From Eubacterium sp. (lineage in GTDB: Bacteria; Bacillota; Clostridia; Lachnospirales; Lachnospiraceae), in NCBI GenBank assembly GCA_017433295.1, contig JAFRHL010000006.1:93653-157652 (forward strand): DNA of 64,000 bases. Direction: 5' to 3'. The notes below the pieces were generated by a model. The model had not been told where the DNA came from and made no database searches. It saw only the letters and a program-made list of their open reading frames with translations. Below are positions 17,583 through 25,983 of the stretch, in pieces (position 1 is the stretch's first letter; every line of letters begins with the position of its first letter). Position numbers and translations under genes: made by a program.

Positions 17583-18353
17583 GTGGCTGAGAAAGCAATT
17601 GGGTTTATCGAAACCTTTGGACTTACAGCAGCTATTGCGGCAGCAGATGCAGCCTGCAAGTCTGCAAATGTTAAGTTGCTTGGTTATGAATACGCCAAAG
17701 GCAATGGAATGTGTACAGTGAAAGTCGAGGGAGATGTCGGCGCATGTAAGGCAGCGATCGCTGCGGGAAAACGTGCGGCTGAGATGGTACAGGGTACCCA
17801 TCAGGGCACTAAGAGTGTACTGCTTAAAGCCCGTCCGGCAGATGCAATCATTCCCAAGATGATCAAACACAGAGAAAATGTCGGCGGTGATATTGCCCTG
17901 GCAGAAGGATACCGTCCGAAAGGCGAGAGCCGTATGCCGGTCCTGGTTTCCCACTGGAAGCCGAAGGAAGAGCCAAAGGAAGAAGAAACTCCAATCACAC
18001 TGACACCTGAACCGCCTGTAGTTGAAGATCTTAAAGAAGAGCCATCTGAACCTGCAGTAGAAGCTGAAAAGGCAGAGGAGGCTCCTGCAAATGAAGCTCC
18101 TGTGGAGGAGGCTCCGGCTGAGGAAGCTCCTTTAGAGGAAGCTCCGGCTGAGGAGACATCTGCAGAGGAAGCTCCGGCAGAAGCAACGGTCCCGGTTGAA
18201 GCTCCTGTGGCAGAGGAAACTGCCCCGGTTGAAGCTCCTGAAATCGAAGCGTCTGCAGAGGAAGAACCTGCTGGGGAGGCTCCTAAGAAAAAAACAACAG
18301 GAACCAGAAGAAGCGGAAGATCCAGAAAGAAAAAGAATCCGGACAAAGAATGA
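17583..18353 (+). CDS. pduK: BMC shell protein PduK-like with long acidic tail
   Basis: The 256-residue protein is a BMC-H shell protein with a large C-terminal extension. The BMC domain (about 1-90) begins AEKAIGFIETFGLTAAIAAAD and contains GDVGACKAAI. Residues 120-235 are a low-complexity region of repeated EEAPAEEAP-type units, almost surely disordered and strongly acidic. The last 20 or so residues are basic (KKKTTGTRRSGRSRKKK). Known PduK proteins also carry extensions, but this composition is unusual. The GTG start follows AAGGAGGTG. A cysteine pattern like the Fe-S site of some PduK tails is not visible. Assignment to PduK is by architecture and position. Confidence 0.82.
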   Translation: MAEKAIGFIETFGLTAAIAAADAACKSANVKLLGYEYAKGNGMCTVKVEGDVGACKAAIAAGKRAAEMVQGTHQGTKSVLLKARPADAIIPKMIKHRENVGGDIALAEGYRPKGESRMPVLVSHWKPKEEPKEEETPITLTPEPPVVEDLKEEPSEPAVEAEKAEEAPANEAPVEEAPAEEAPLEEAPAEETSAEEAPAEATVPVEAPVAEETAPVEAPEIEASAEEEPAGEAPKKKTTGTRRSGRSRKKKNPDKE

Positions 18354-18389
18354 TCCGGCATAATTCATAACGGATTTAAAGCTCGCTAA

Positions 18390-18417
18390 CAGACCAGACA
18401 GCTGTCTGTCTGGTCTG
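18390..18417 (+). promoter_or_regulatory. Stem-loop between pduK and pduL
   Basis: CAGACCAGACAG (18390-18401) pairs perfectly over 12 bp with CTGTCTGGTCTG (18406-18417) around a CTGT tetraloop. No T-run follows directly, so it is more likely an mRNA-stabilising or partial termination structure that tunes expression of pduL and later genes. Confidence 0.65.
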
Positions 18418-18440
18418 CATAAATAATTTTGGAGGAAATA

Positions 18441-19088
18441 ATGGGTACATCTAATCAGGACGTATTAGTTAAATTAATTACAAAGCTTGTTATGGAAGAG
18501 CTTTACGGGATGAGTACTCAGATTCCTATTGGTGTATCAAATAAACATATTCATCTGAGCAGGAAAGATATGGATGCTCTTTTTGGAGAGGGTTCAGAGC
18601 TCACACCCATTAAGGACCTTGGACAGCCCGGTCAGTATGCATGCGCAGAGACTGTAGCTGTGAAAGGCCCCAAAGGAGAGTTCGCCAGAGTCAGGGTCTT
18701 AGGACCTCTGAGGAAAGAGTCCCAGGTTGAGATCTCCAAAACAGATGCAAGAAGTATTGGAATTAAGGCTCCGATCCGTGAGTCGGGTGTTCTGGAAGGA
18801 ACTCCCGGCGTGGAACTGGTAGGACCAAAAGGTTCTGTTATGCTCGAAAGAGGAGTGATCGTGGCTCTCCGTCATATCCATATGACTCCGGAGCAGGCTA
18901 AGCAATGGGGACTTAAGGATAAAGACATCGTTGATGTAAAAGTTAACGGTGGAGAGAGAGCAGGAGTTCTTGGTAATGTTATAGTAAGAGTTTCTGATAA
19001 ATTTGCTCTTGAGATGCATGTAGATACCGATGAGGCAAATGCCTGCTGCCTCGACAATAATGATACAGTATCCATCATCAGAAAATGA
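18441..19088 (+). CDS. pduL: Phosphate propanoyltransferase PduL
   Basis: The 215-residue PduL-type phosphotransacylase converts propionyl-CoA and phosphate to propionyl phosphate, recycling CoA inside the shell. Zinc-binding histidines are visible in SNKHIHLSR (near 40), LRHIHMTPEQA (near 150) and LEMHVDTDEANA (near 195). An N-terminal amphipathic helix (DVLVKLITKLVMEEL) is the expected encapsulation peptide. The ATG at 18441 follows GGAGG; the upstream TTG at 18429 overlaps that site. No propionate kinase (pduW) is found here, so the acyl phosphate must be used by a kinase encoded elsewhere. Confidence 0.95.
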   Translation: MGTSNQDVLVKLITKLVMEELYGMSTQIPIGVSNKHIHLSRKDMDALFGEGSELTPIKDLGQPGQYACAETVAVKGPKGEFARVRVLGPLRKESQVEISKTDARSIGIKAPIRESGVLEGTPGVELVGPKGSVMLERGVIVALRHIHMTPEQAKQWGLKDKDIVDVKVNGGERAGVLGNVIVRVSDKFALEMHVDTDEANACCLDNNDTVSIIRK

Positions 19089-19159
19089 TTCGGGGATATT
19101 TATCATAAAACAACAGTTACAAACCGTTTGTTGGCGGTTTATAACATAAAGGGGATCTG

Positions 19160-19987
19160 ATGAACGATTATAATAACGTTTTAACAGGATTTTCTGAGCT
19201 GATCAAGAATGAAGAATACAGGCCCTATGAGGGTGAGCTCAAGCTGGGAGTTGACCTTGGAACGGCAAACATAGTTGTATCCGTGGTTGACGGGAATAAT
19301 ACTCCCATCGCCGGTGCTTCTTTTCCGTCTACTGTGGTAAGGGACGGTATCGTGGTAGATTTCCTCGGTGCCTCCAGGGCAGTAAAGAATATGAAGTATA
19401 AGCTGGAAGAAATGATGGGTGTGGAATTCCACCAGGCAGCTACAGCGATTCCCCCGGGAATCATCTCCGGTAACGTGAGAGTCATTTCCAATGTAGTCGA
19501 ATCGGTGGGACTGGACGTCATCAATGTAATTGATGAACCGACAGCAGCCGCTACGGTGCTGGGCATAACCGACGGGGCTGTGGTGGACGTCGGCGGCGGT
19601 ACCACAGGAATCAGTATACTAAAGAATGGCGAAGTTGTATTTACAGCGGATGAGCCTACCGGAGGAACCCACATGACACTGGTTCTTGCCGGAAGCCTCG
19701 GCTGTACATTCGAGGAAGCTGAAAGAATCAAAAAAGATCCGAAACAGGAGAGACTGGTATTTCCCGTTGTGAAACCTGTCATTGAGAAAATGGCGGCCAT
19801 CGTGAAACGGTTCATAGAAGGATACGATGTGGATGTTATCTATGTTGTGGGCGGTGCCTGCAGCTTTGAGAAATTTGAGAGTATCTTTGAACATGATATC
19901 GGAATAAAGACGATCAAGCCAAAGGAACCATTGCTGGTAACACCCTTGGGAATTGCCATGAATTGCAATAAACAACAGGTGATGTAA
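19160..19987 (+). CDS. eutJ: EutJ-type chaperone-like ATPase
   Basis: The 275-residue protein resembles EutJ, an actin/Hsp70-fold protein of microcompartment operons. Nucleotide-binding loops are visible as LGVDLGTANIVV (about 28), VIDEPTAAA (about 122) and VVDVGGGTTGI (about 140). Its exact job is not established; a chaperone or reactivase role is assumed in the family. It lacks the additional domains of DnaK, and its length matches E. coli EutJ. It follows pduL by 71 nt and overlaps the next gene by one base. Its presence makes this a mixed pdu/eut-type locus, common in Firmicutes. Confidence 0.88.
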   Translation: MNDYNNVLTGFSELIKNEEYRPYEGELKLGVDLGTANIVVSVVDGNNTPIAGASFPSTVVRDGIVVDFLGASRAVKNMKYKLEEMMGVEFHQAATAIPPGIISGNVRVISNVVESVGLDVINVIDEPTAAATVLGITDGAVVDVGGGTTGISILKNGEVVFTADEPTGGTHMTLVLAGSLGCTFEEAERIKKDPKQERLVFPVVKPVIEKMAAIVKRFIEGYDVDVIYVVGGACSFEKFESIFEHDIGIKTIKPKEPLLVTPLGIAMNCNKQQVM

Positions 19988-20853
19988 TGTTTATTAATGC
20001 AGATTTAGAGAATGCGCTGATGTCAACGATAATTGGATATGTTTCTGATCAGATCGTTTTACGCTATATGGATGCCTGCAAGACAGCCACGGTACTGTTT
20101 TCAGGTGCCCTGATCGGATACGGGGAAGCTGTAAAAGCCTTAAAGGAGCTTAAGGATAATGGCTGGAAACTGACCGCTGTTTTATCCAGGGCTGCAGGGG
20201 AAGTACTTACAGAAGAGCGTATCAGAAACGATATTGATCCGGAAGCTGTTTTTGTTGAGGGCGCTCCGATTAATGGAAGACAGATTATTGATGATAATCA
20301 GTATGTTATCATCCCTGAGCTGACAATCAACACCGCTGCCAAGGTTGCGAATTGTATCAGTGATAATCTTCTGACGAATATGATCTCGAGAGCCATGGCA
20401 ACCGGTAAGCCGGTGATAGCTTCTATTGACGGATGTTGTCCGGACAGTGAGATCAGAGCTAAGCTTGGTTTTAAGGTGACTGAAAGCTATAAAGCTCGAA
20501 TGAGACGTAATCTGGAAGATCTTCAGAGTTATGGGATCGTATTGACAGTCAACTCTAATCTGTGCAGTAAAGTTACTAAGATATACGAATCCAGCTTCGA
20601 TTTCTCCCGGGAGGACATTGAGAGAAAGGCCTCCGGCGGGAATATGCCAAAAGAGGACACAGCACCAGAGAAATGTGTTCTGAAAAGCCAGGAAGCAGGA
20701 GAAAGTATTGTAATTGATAAAAACGTGATCAGCAGGACCGACATCGCAAGATACTCCGGTTTAAGCCGTATCGTCGTGTCGAAAGGCACAGTTGTTACTG
20801 ACCTTGCCAGTGACGAAGCGAGAAGACGCGGCATTGAGATCATCAGAGAGTAA
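19987..20853 (+). CDS. Flavoprotein of the HFCD family, microcompartment-linked
   Basis: The first 190 of 288 residues look like a flavin-binding Rossmann-like domain of the Dfp/HFCD type. A strand-helix start (TVLFSGALIGYGEAVKALKE) is followed near residue 108-130 by PELTINTAAKVANCISDNLLT, which matches the PASANT...ADNLL signature of that superfamily. The last 90 residues, which end in VVTDLASDEARRRGIEI, are less clear. Flavoproteins of this kind occur in some microcompartment loci, where the substrate is unknown. The start overlaps the eutJ stop. A cofactor or electron-transfer role beside PduS and PduO is possible but not shown. Confidence 0.7.
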   Translation: MFINADLENALMSTIIGYVSDQIVLRYMDACKTATVLFSGALIGYGEAVKALKELKDNGWKLTAVLSRAAGEVLTEERIRNDIDPEAVFVEGAPINGRQIIDDNQYVIIPELTINTAAKVANCISDNLLTNMISRAMATGKPVIASIDGCCPDSEIRAKLGFKVTESYKARMRRNLEDLQSYGIVLTVNSNLCSKVTKIYESSFDFSREDIERKASGGNMPKEDTAPEKCVLKSQEAGESIVIDKNVISRTDIARYSGLSRIVVSKGTVVTDLASDEARRRGIEIIRE

Positions 20854-20866
20854 AGTAGGTGAAGAC

Positions 20867-21139
20867 ATGTATTTAGGTAAAGTAATTGGTACGGTAGTTT
20901 CTACCATCAAGGTTCCAAGCCTGACCGGCTGCAAGTTCCTGATCGTGGAGAAGATCAATCAGGACCTGACGGCCAAGAAGCAGACGGAGATCTGTGTAGA
21001 TACAGTCGGAGCCGGGGATGGAGAGACTGTGATCGTAGTTGGAGGCAGCTCCGCCCGTATGGCGGGCGGCAACAAATCTCTTCCTACAGATGCCTCCATA
21101 GTAGGAATTGTGGATACCGTAGAAGTTTCACAATGCTAA
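20867..21139 (+). CDS. pduN: BMC vertex pentamer protein, EutN/PduN
   Basis: The 90-residue EutN/CcmL-family protein closes the twelve vertices of the icosahedral shell. It begins MYLGKVIGTVVSTIK and contains LTGCKFLIVE and DTVGAGDGETVIVVGGSSAR, with the VGIVDTVEV ending typical of the family. The ATG at 20867 lies after TAGGTGA and 13 nt after the previous stop. It is the only pentamer gene in the locus. The eut and pdu forms are interchangeable in name; position in a pdu operon favours pduN. Confidence 0.93.
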   Translation: MYLGKVIGTVVSTIKVPSLTGCKFLIVEKINQDLTAKKQTEICVDTVGAGDGETVIVVGGSSARMAGGNKSLPTDASIVGIVDTVEVSQC

Positions 21140-21151
21140 GGATGTGAGAAT

Positions 21152-22168
21152 ATGGCTAATATTTATACAAAAACCGGCGATAAAGGGACCACGGGACTTT
21201 ACGGTGGCTCCAGAGTCGACAAGGACAGCCTGAATGTGGACGTATACGGTACCATAGATGAAGCAATTTCTTCTCTGGGAGTTGCTTATGCTCAAACTGA
21301 AAGTACCGATATAAAAGAGTACGTTCACCACATTCAGGAGAGAATGTTCATGGCCGGAGCAGAGTTCGCCAGTGACGAAAAAGGCATGAAGATGCTCAAG
21401 GATAAAATCAGTGACAAGGATATCTCCTATCTGGAGTCCATCATTGACAAATCCACGGAAGTCAACGGCAGAATGACAAGCTTCGTGATTCCGGGTGTGA
21501 ATCCTTCTTCTGCCTCACTGCACGTTGCAAGAACGATCGTGAGGAGGGCGGAAAGGAAGATCACCACACTTGCCAGAGAGATTCCGGTGAGGGAGGAATT
21601 AAAGAAGTATATTAACCGTCTATCCGATGCCTGTTATGCTCTTGCCCGTCTGGAAGAGGCCAGGGCTCAGGAGCAGGAGATCGAGGAGCTGAAGGAGCAG
21701 GTACGTAAGGTCGTCAGTGAGATGACAGGGTGCGCAGACAAGGGAGTATGTAAAATGGATATGTCTCTGAAAACTTTAAAACAGATGGCAGTATACGTTG
21801 AGGAAAAGGCCAATGAGATCGGAGTTCCCATGGTATTTTCTGCAGTAGATGAAGGCGGAAATCTTCTCTACTTCCAGCGAATGGAGGGATCCCTGCTTAT
21901 CAGCGTGAAGGTTTCTCAGGACAAGGCATATACCGCCGTATCCCTGAAGTGTCCTACCTCTGTTCTTGCAGATGTAACGAAACCCGGTGACAGCCTCTGG
22001 AGTCTGCATAATTCAGGGGACGGAAGGATCGTCTGCTTTGGTGGCGGATATCCCATTGAGGTGGATGGAAAGGTAATTGGTGCAATTGGTGTGAGCGGTG
22101 GAACTGCTGAGGAAGACATGGCAGTTGCCACGTATGCATTAGAGAAAATGCAAGGAGGAAGATCATAA
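21152..22168 (+). CDS. pduO: ATP:cob(I)alamin adenosyltransferase PduO
   Basis: The 338-residue enzyme makes adenosylcobalamin for the dehydratase. Residues 1-180 are the adenosyltransferase domain: YTKTGDKGTTGLYGG at the start, RTIVRRAER near 130, and INRLSDACYALAR near 153. Residues 205-338 form the GlcG/DUF336-like domain of PduO that binds haem in other species (ISVKVSQDKAYTA, GGGYPIEVDGKVIGAIGVSGG). A Cys-containing hinge (GCADKGVC) joins them. The gene overlaps pduP by one base, so the two are translationally coupled. Confidence 0.95.
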   Translation: MANIYTKTGDKGTTGLYGGSRVDKDSLNVDVYGTIDEAISSLGVAYAQTESTDIKEYVHHIQERMFMAGAEFASDEKGMKMLKDKISDKDISYLESIIDKSTEVNGRMTSFVIPGVNPSSASLHVARTIVRRAERKITTLAREIPVREELKKYINRLSDACYALARLEEARAQEQEIEELKEQVRKVVSEMTGCADKGVCKMDMSLKTLKQMAVYVEEKANEIGVPMVFSAVDEGGNLLYFQRMEGSLLISVKVSQDKAYTAVSLKCPTSVLADVTKPGDSLWSLHNSGDGRIVCFGGGYPIEVDGKVIGAIGVSGGTAEEDMAVATYALEKMQGGRS

Positions 22169-23574
22169 TGAATATTGATGTTGCATTAATCGAAAAAGTC
22201 GTAAAGAAGGTATTAAATGAAGTAGACTCCTCCTGCCCGGCTGACGATTATACATATGGTATCTTTGAAACTATGGATGATGCCATCGAGGCTTCTTTTA
22301 AAGCTCAGAAAGAGTATATGCATTATTCCATGGCTGACAGACAGAAGTTTGTTGAAGGTATCAGAGAGGTAGTTTGCGACAAGGCTAATCTTGATTACAT
22401 GAGTACCCTTGCAGTTGAAGAAAGCGGCATGGGAGCCGTTGAATACAAGAAACAGAAAAATGTGCTGGCAGCCATGAAATCTCCGGGCGTTGAAGATCTG
22501 GTAACAGAAGCTTTATCCGGTGATGACGGCCTTACTCTTATTGAGTATTGTCCCTTTGGTGTAATCGGAGCCATTGCCCCGACCACCAACCCGACAGAGA
22601 CAGTTATCTGTAACTCCATCGCCATGCTGGCAGGTGGTAACTCTGTAGTATTCAGCCCCCATCCACGTTCCAAAGGCGTTTCAATCTGGCTGATCAAGAA
22701 ACTCAATGCGAAACTGGAAGAGCTTGGTGCTCCGAGGAACCTGATCGTTACGGTTAAGGAACCCTCCATTGAGAACACCAACATCATGATGAACCATCCG
22801 AAGGTTCGTATGCTGGTAGCCACCGGTGGTCCAGGAATCGTTAAAGCTGTTATGTCCACAGGTAAGAAGGCAATCGGAGCCGGTGCCGGCAACCCGCCTG
22901 TAGTTGTTGATGAGACAGCTGATATCGAGAAGGCTGCAAGAGACATCGTAAACGGATGCTCCTTCGATAACAACCTTCCCTGTATCGCAGAGAAAGAATG
23001 TATCGCTGTTGACCAGATCGCTGATTATCTGATCTTCAACATGAAGAATAACGGTGCTTATGAGGTTAAAGATCCTGCTGTGATCGAGCAGCTGGTAGAG
23101 CTCGTAACAAACGACCGTAAGAAACCCAATGTTAATTTCGTAGGTAAGAGCGCACAGTACATCCTTGATAAAGTTGGTATCAAGGTTGGACCGGAAGTTA
23201 AGGTTATCATCATGGAAGCTCCGAAGGATCATCCATTTGTTCAGATTGAGCTGATGATGCCCATCCTTCCCATCGTTCGTGTACCTAACGTTGACGAAGC
23301 AATTGATTTTGCTGTAGAAGTTGAGCATGGAAACAGACATACTGCTATGATGCATTCAAGAAATGTTGAGAAGCTTTCAAGAATGGCCAAAGAGATCGAA
23401 ACCACGATCTTCGTTAAGAACGGTCCGTCATATGCAGGTATCGGTGTCGGCGGTATGGGATGTACCACATTCACCATCGCAGGTCCGACCGGTGAAGGCT
23501 TAACATCTGCTAAATCATTCTGCCGTAAGAGAAGATGTGTATTACAGGATGGCTTCCATATCAGAATGAAATAA
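22168..23574 (+). CDS. pduP: CoA-acylating propionaldehyde dehydrogenase
   Basis: The 468-residue enzyme oxidises propionaldehyde to propionyl-CoA with NAD+ inside the shell. The first 16 residues (MNIDVALIEKVVKKVL) are the classical PduP encapsulation peptide. The catalytic cysteine is expected in NNLPCIAEKE near residue 271. TTNPTETV near 137 and TGGPGIVKA near 222 fit the family, as does the C-terminal GPTGEGLTSAKSF. AGGAGG precedes the ATG. Together with PduQ it balances NAD+ and NADH within the compartment. Confidence 0.96.
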   Translation: MNIDVALIEKVVKKVLNEVDSSCPADDYTYGIFETMDDAIEASFKAQKEYMHYSMADRQKFVEGIREVVCDKANLDYMSTLAVEESGMGAVEYKKQKNVLAAMKSPGVEDLVTEALSGDDGLTLIEYCPFGVIGAIAPTTNPTETVICNSIAMLAGGNSVVFSPHPRSKGVSIWLIKKLNAKLEELGAPRNLIVTVKEPSIENTNIMMNHPKVRMLVATGGPGIVKAVMSTGKKAIGAGAGNPPVVVDETADIEKAARDIVNGCSFDNNLPCIAEKECIAVDQIADYLIFNMKNNGAYEVKDPAVIEQLVELVTNDRKKPNVNFVGKSAQYILDKVGIKVGPEVKVIIMEAPKDHPFVQIELMMPILPIVRVPNVDEAIDFAVEVEHGNRHTAMMHSRNVEKLSRMAKEIETTIFVKNGPSYAGIGVGGMGCTTFTIAGPTGEGLTSAKSFCRKRRCVLQDGFHIRMK

Positions 23575-23591
23575 TTAAGAGGTGAGTTTAA

Positions 23592-24920
23592 ATGGAGAAA
23601 AACCTTATAGATATAATCGCTCAGTCCGGTATCGTTGGTGCTGGTGGTGCAGGTTTTCCTACTCATGTAAAAGTGAATGCTAAGGCTGAGTACGTGATCA
23701 TTAACGGCGCAGAGTGTGAGCCGCTTCTGAGAGTGGACCAGCAGCTGATGGCAGTCGAAACAAAAAAGATTCTGGAAGCTTTAAAGCTTGTCAAGGACTT
23801 CGTAGGAGCTGACAAGGCTGTAATCGCTTTAAAAGATCATTATCATGACGCAATCAACAGTTTTAACAAGTATTTGAGTGAGTATGAAGGCATCAGCCTT
23901 CATCTCCTCGAAAACTTCTATCCGGCTGGTGATGAGCAGATCACGGTATATGAGGTCACAGGCAGAATCGTGCCGGAAGGCGGTATTCCATTAAAATGCG
24001 GAGTTATCGTATCCAATGTTGAGACGATGCTTAACATTTATAATGCTTACTTTGAGGATCAACCTGTAACCGATTCTTATGTCACATTTGCCGGTGAAGT
24101 AAAGAATCATATTACTTTAAAACTGCCCTTAGGTATGACAGTCGCTGAAGCGCTTGAGATGGCGGGCGGTGTGACCGTTGACGGACCATATGTTGTTATA
24201 AACGGAGGTCCTATGATGGGTAAACATGTGCCGCTGGATTCCAAGATCACCAAGACCACCAAGGGTCTGATCGTATTACCGGAAAGCCATCCCTTAATTC
24301 AGGATGTCAAGATGGACATCGATAAAATGCTTCATGTTGCCAAGGCAGCCTGCTGCCACTGTTCCATGTGTACAGAGGTTTGCCCGCGTAACCTGATCGG
24401 CCACAGCATAGCACCACACAAAACCATTCGTTTTGCAAGCTATGGTCACCTTTGCGATGGATCCGATACACCAATGATCGCATTCTTATGTTCAGAGTGC
24501 CGTCTTTGCCAGTATGCATGTATCATGAACCTCCAGCCCTGGAAGGTGAACCACATGCTCAAAGGTCTTATGGCAAAGCAGGGCATCAGAAACAGCTTGA
24601 GCAATGCGCCTGAATCTGCGCATCCGATGAGAGAATACAAGAAGTTCCCGATTGGGACCCTGATCCGCAAACTGGGACTTACCAAGTACAATGTTGCAGC
24701 ACCGATGACAGCCCTTCCCTATGAAGTAGATCATGTATCTATTCCGTTAGGACAGCATATCGGCGCTCCGGCAGTGCCTTGTGTAAATGTAGGCGATACA
24801 GTTGCAAAGGGCGACGTAATCGCTAAACCGGCAGAAGGCAAGCTGGGTGCTTGTATTCACGCAAGTATCAGCGGAACCGTTAAGGCAATCGCTGACGGTT
24901 GTGTATCAATCGAGAAATAA
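23592..24920 (+). CDS. pduS: Corrinoid reductase / RnfC-like electron carrier PduS
   Basis: The 442-residue RnfC-like flavoprotein is thought to reduce cobalamin for PduO. The N-terminal GIVGAGGAGFPTHVKV and GAECEPLLRVDQ (about residues 11-50) are the NADH/FMN-binding region. Two 4Fe-4S sites follow: CCHCSMCTEVCPRNL near 256 and CSECRLCQYACIMNL near 300. The C-terminal quarter resembles the RnfC barrel-sandwich domain (HIGAPAVPCVNVGDTVAKGD). pduT, a shell protein that binds Fe-S, comes directly after, which suits passage of electrons across the shell. Confidence 0.94.
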   Translation: MEKNLIDIIAQSGIVGAGGAGFPTHVKVNAKAEYVIINGAECEPLLRVDQQLMAVETKKILEALKLVKDFVGADKAVIALKDHYHDAINSFNKYLSEYEGISLHLLENFYPAGDEQITVYEVTGRIVPEGGIPLKCGVIVSNVETMLNIYNAYFEDQPVTDSYVTFAGEVKNHITLKLPLGMTVAEALEMAGGVTVDGPYVVINGGPMMGKHVPLDSKITKTTKGLIVLPESHPLIQDVKMDIDKMLHVAKAACCHCSMCTEVCPRNLIGHSIAPHKTIRFASYGHLCDGSDTPMIAFLCSECRLCQYACIMNLQPWKVNHMLKGLMAKQGIRNSLSNAPESAHPMREYKKFPIGTLIRKLGLTKYNVAAPMTALPYEVDHVSIPLGQHIGAPAVPCVNVGDTVAKGDVIAKPAEGKLGACIHASISGTVKAIADGCVSIEK

Positions 24921-24937
24921 AGGATGGTGTTTACACA

Positions 24938-25489
24938 GTGAAAAAAGCAGTTGGATTTGTAGAAATTAAGAGCATTCCTGTAGGCATCCAGACAGCAGAT
25001 GAGATGGTTAAAGCAGGTAATGTAGATTTATTACTGGCTACTCCAATTTGCCCTGGTAAATATGTGATTATTATTGGTGGATATGTCGGTCCGGTGAAAG
25101 CAGCCATGAGCAAGGCTGAGCTGGTTAGTGGCATTTATCTGATTGATACACATATCCTTGATAATATTCGTGACGAAGTACTTCCGGCTATCTCCGGTTA
25201 CAGAGTTACAGAAGACATCCAGGCAGTGGGAGCTATTGAGACAATCTCCGCTTTGACAGCTATCGTTGCAGCAGATACAGCTGTAAAGGGTGCCAAGGTT
25301 AATATTGTTGATTTAAGAATTGCCAGAGGTTTAGGTGGAAAAGGTTATCTGATCGTAACCGGAGAAGTAGCCTCCGTAAGAAATGCAATCAATGCATGTC
25401 TTGCTAAATTAGGAGTAAGCGGTGAGGTTACATCCACATCGATCATTCCTCGTCCACATCCACAGATTATTGAGAATTTATTAAAATAA
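24938..25489 (+). CDS. pduT: BMC shell trimer with Fe-S site, PduT
   Basis: The 183-residue tandem-BMC protein forms a trimer that in Citrobacter holds a 4Fe-4S cluster in its central pore. From the GTG at 24938 (after AAAGGATGG) the cluster cysteine falls at residue 38, in ATPICPGKY, the same number reported for the Citrobacter protein. Two BMC domains are evident: KKAVGFVEIKS at the start and IQAVGAIETIS near 90. Its position after pduS supports an electron conduit between cytosol and lumen. The gene ends the plus-strand operon, at a strong terminator. Confidence 0.94.
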   Translation: MKKAVGFVEIKSIPVGIQTADEMVKAGNVDLLLATPICPGKYVIIIGGYVGPVKAAMSKAELVSGIYLIDTHILDNIRDEVLPAISGYRVTEDIQAVGAIETISALTAIVAADTAVKGAKVNIVDLRIARGLGGKGYLIVTGEVASVRNAINACLAKLGVSGEVTSTSIIPRPHPQIIENLLK

Positions 25490-25500
25490 TCAAAATTCCG

Positions 25501-25531
25501 GAGGCTGTTCAGAAAATGAACAGCCTCTTTT
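25501..25531 (+). terminator. Intrinsic terminator after pduT
   Basis: GAGGCTGTTCA (25501-25511) pairs perfectly over 11 bp with TGAACAGCCTC (25517-25527), followed by TTTT. It closes the main pdu operon. The 115-residue gene after it may be read by leakage or from its own promoter. Confidence 0.9.
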
Positions 25532-25560
25532 AATATATAATAACAAGGAGTACAAAAAAT

Positions 25561-25908
25561 ATGAGCACACCTTATATAAAGCTTTCTGAACAAAATAAGA
25601 AGATCATATTAAACTTTATAGGTTTGTGCAGAATGAACGGGATTGAGATGGAAGGCAAACCCTCCATGACCTTTAATGATGTAAGGGAAGATATCGGTCC
25701 TGTAAAGTTTGATCTGTTTTTCAGAAATGACGGTGTGGACAAACCAAGCTGGAGTATGACAGTAAAAGCAGATACAGGCGTCAGATTCCACGACAATGTT
25801 CCTGCCAAAAAGGGAGATATTTATTGCTATCTTGATTCATATCGAATTGAAGAAGGATCTCTTGAAATAAAACCCGTTGCATCCAAATTTAATGTTTTTT
25901 CTTTTTAG
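25561..25908 (+). CDS. Unrecognised small protein after pduT
   Basis: The 115-residue protein is not one I recognise. It has a good AAGGAG site 10 nt before the ATG and sensible codons to the end, so it is likely real. It is soluble-looking with no signal or membrane segment. Residues 50-75 are rich in aromatic and charged residues (FDLFFRNDGVDKPSWSM), and the end is hydrophobic (KFNVFSF). It lies between the pduT terminator and the converging pduU-V-kinase operon. Its place inside the island suggests a microcompartment or sensing role; no motif supports a specific one. Confidence 0.65.
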   Translation: MSTPYIKLSEQNKKIILNFIGLCRMNGIEMEGKPSMTFNDVREDIGPVKFDLFFRNDGVDKPSWSMTVKADTGVRFHDNVPAKKGDIYCYLDSYRIEEGSLEIKPVASKFNVFSF

Positions 25909-25936
25909 GGTGCAATAATTTTTCTAAAATAAGAAA

Positions 25937-25970
25937 CCGCCGGGATTCCATGTTAATGAAAACCCGGCGG
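25937..25970 (-). terminator. Terminator of the minus-strand pduU operon
   Basis: CCGCCGGG (25937-25944) pairs with CCCGGCGG (25963-25970) over an 18-nt loop. On the minus strand it is followed by TTTCTTATTTT, which suits termination after the kinase genes. It also separates the converging plus-strand gene. Confidence 0.7.
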
Positions 25971-25983
25971 TAAAGTCTTAATA

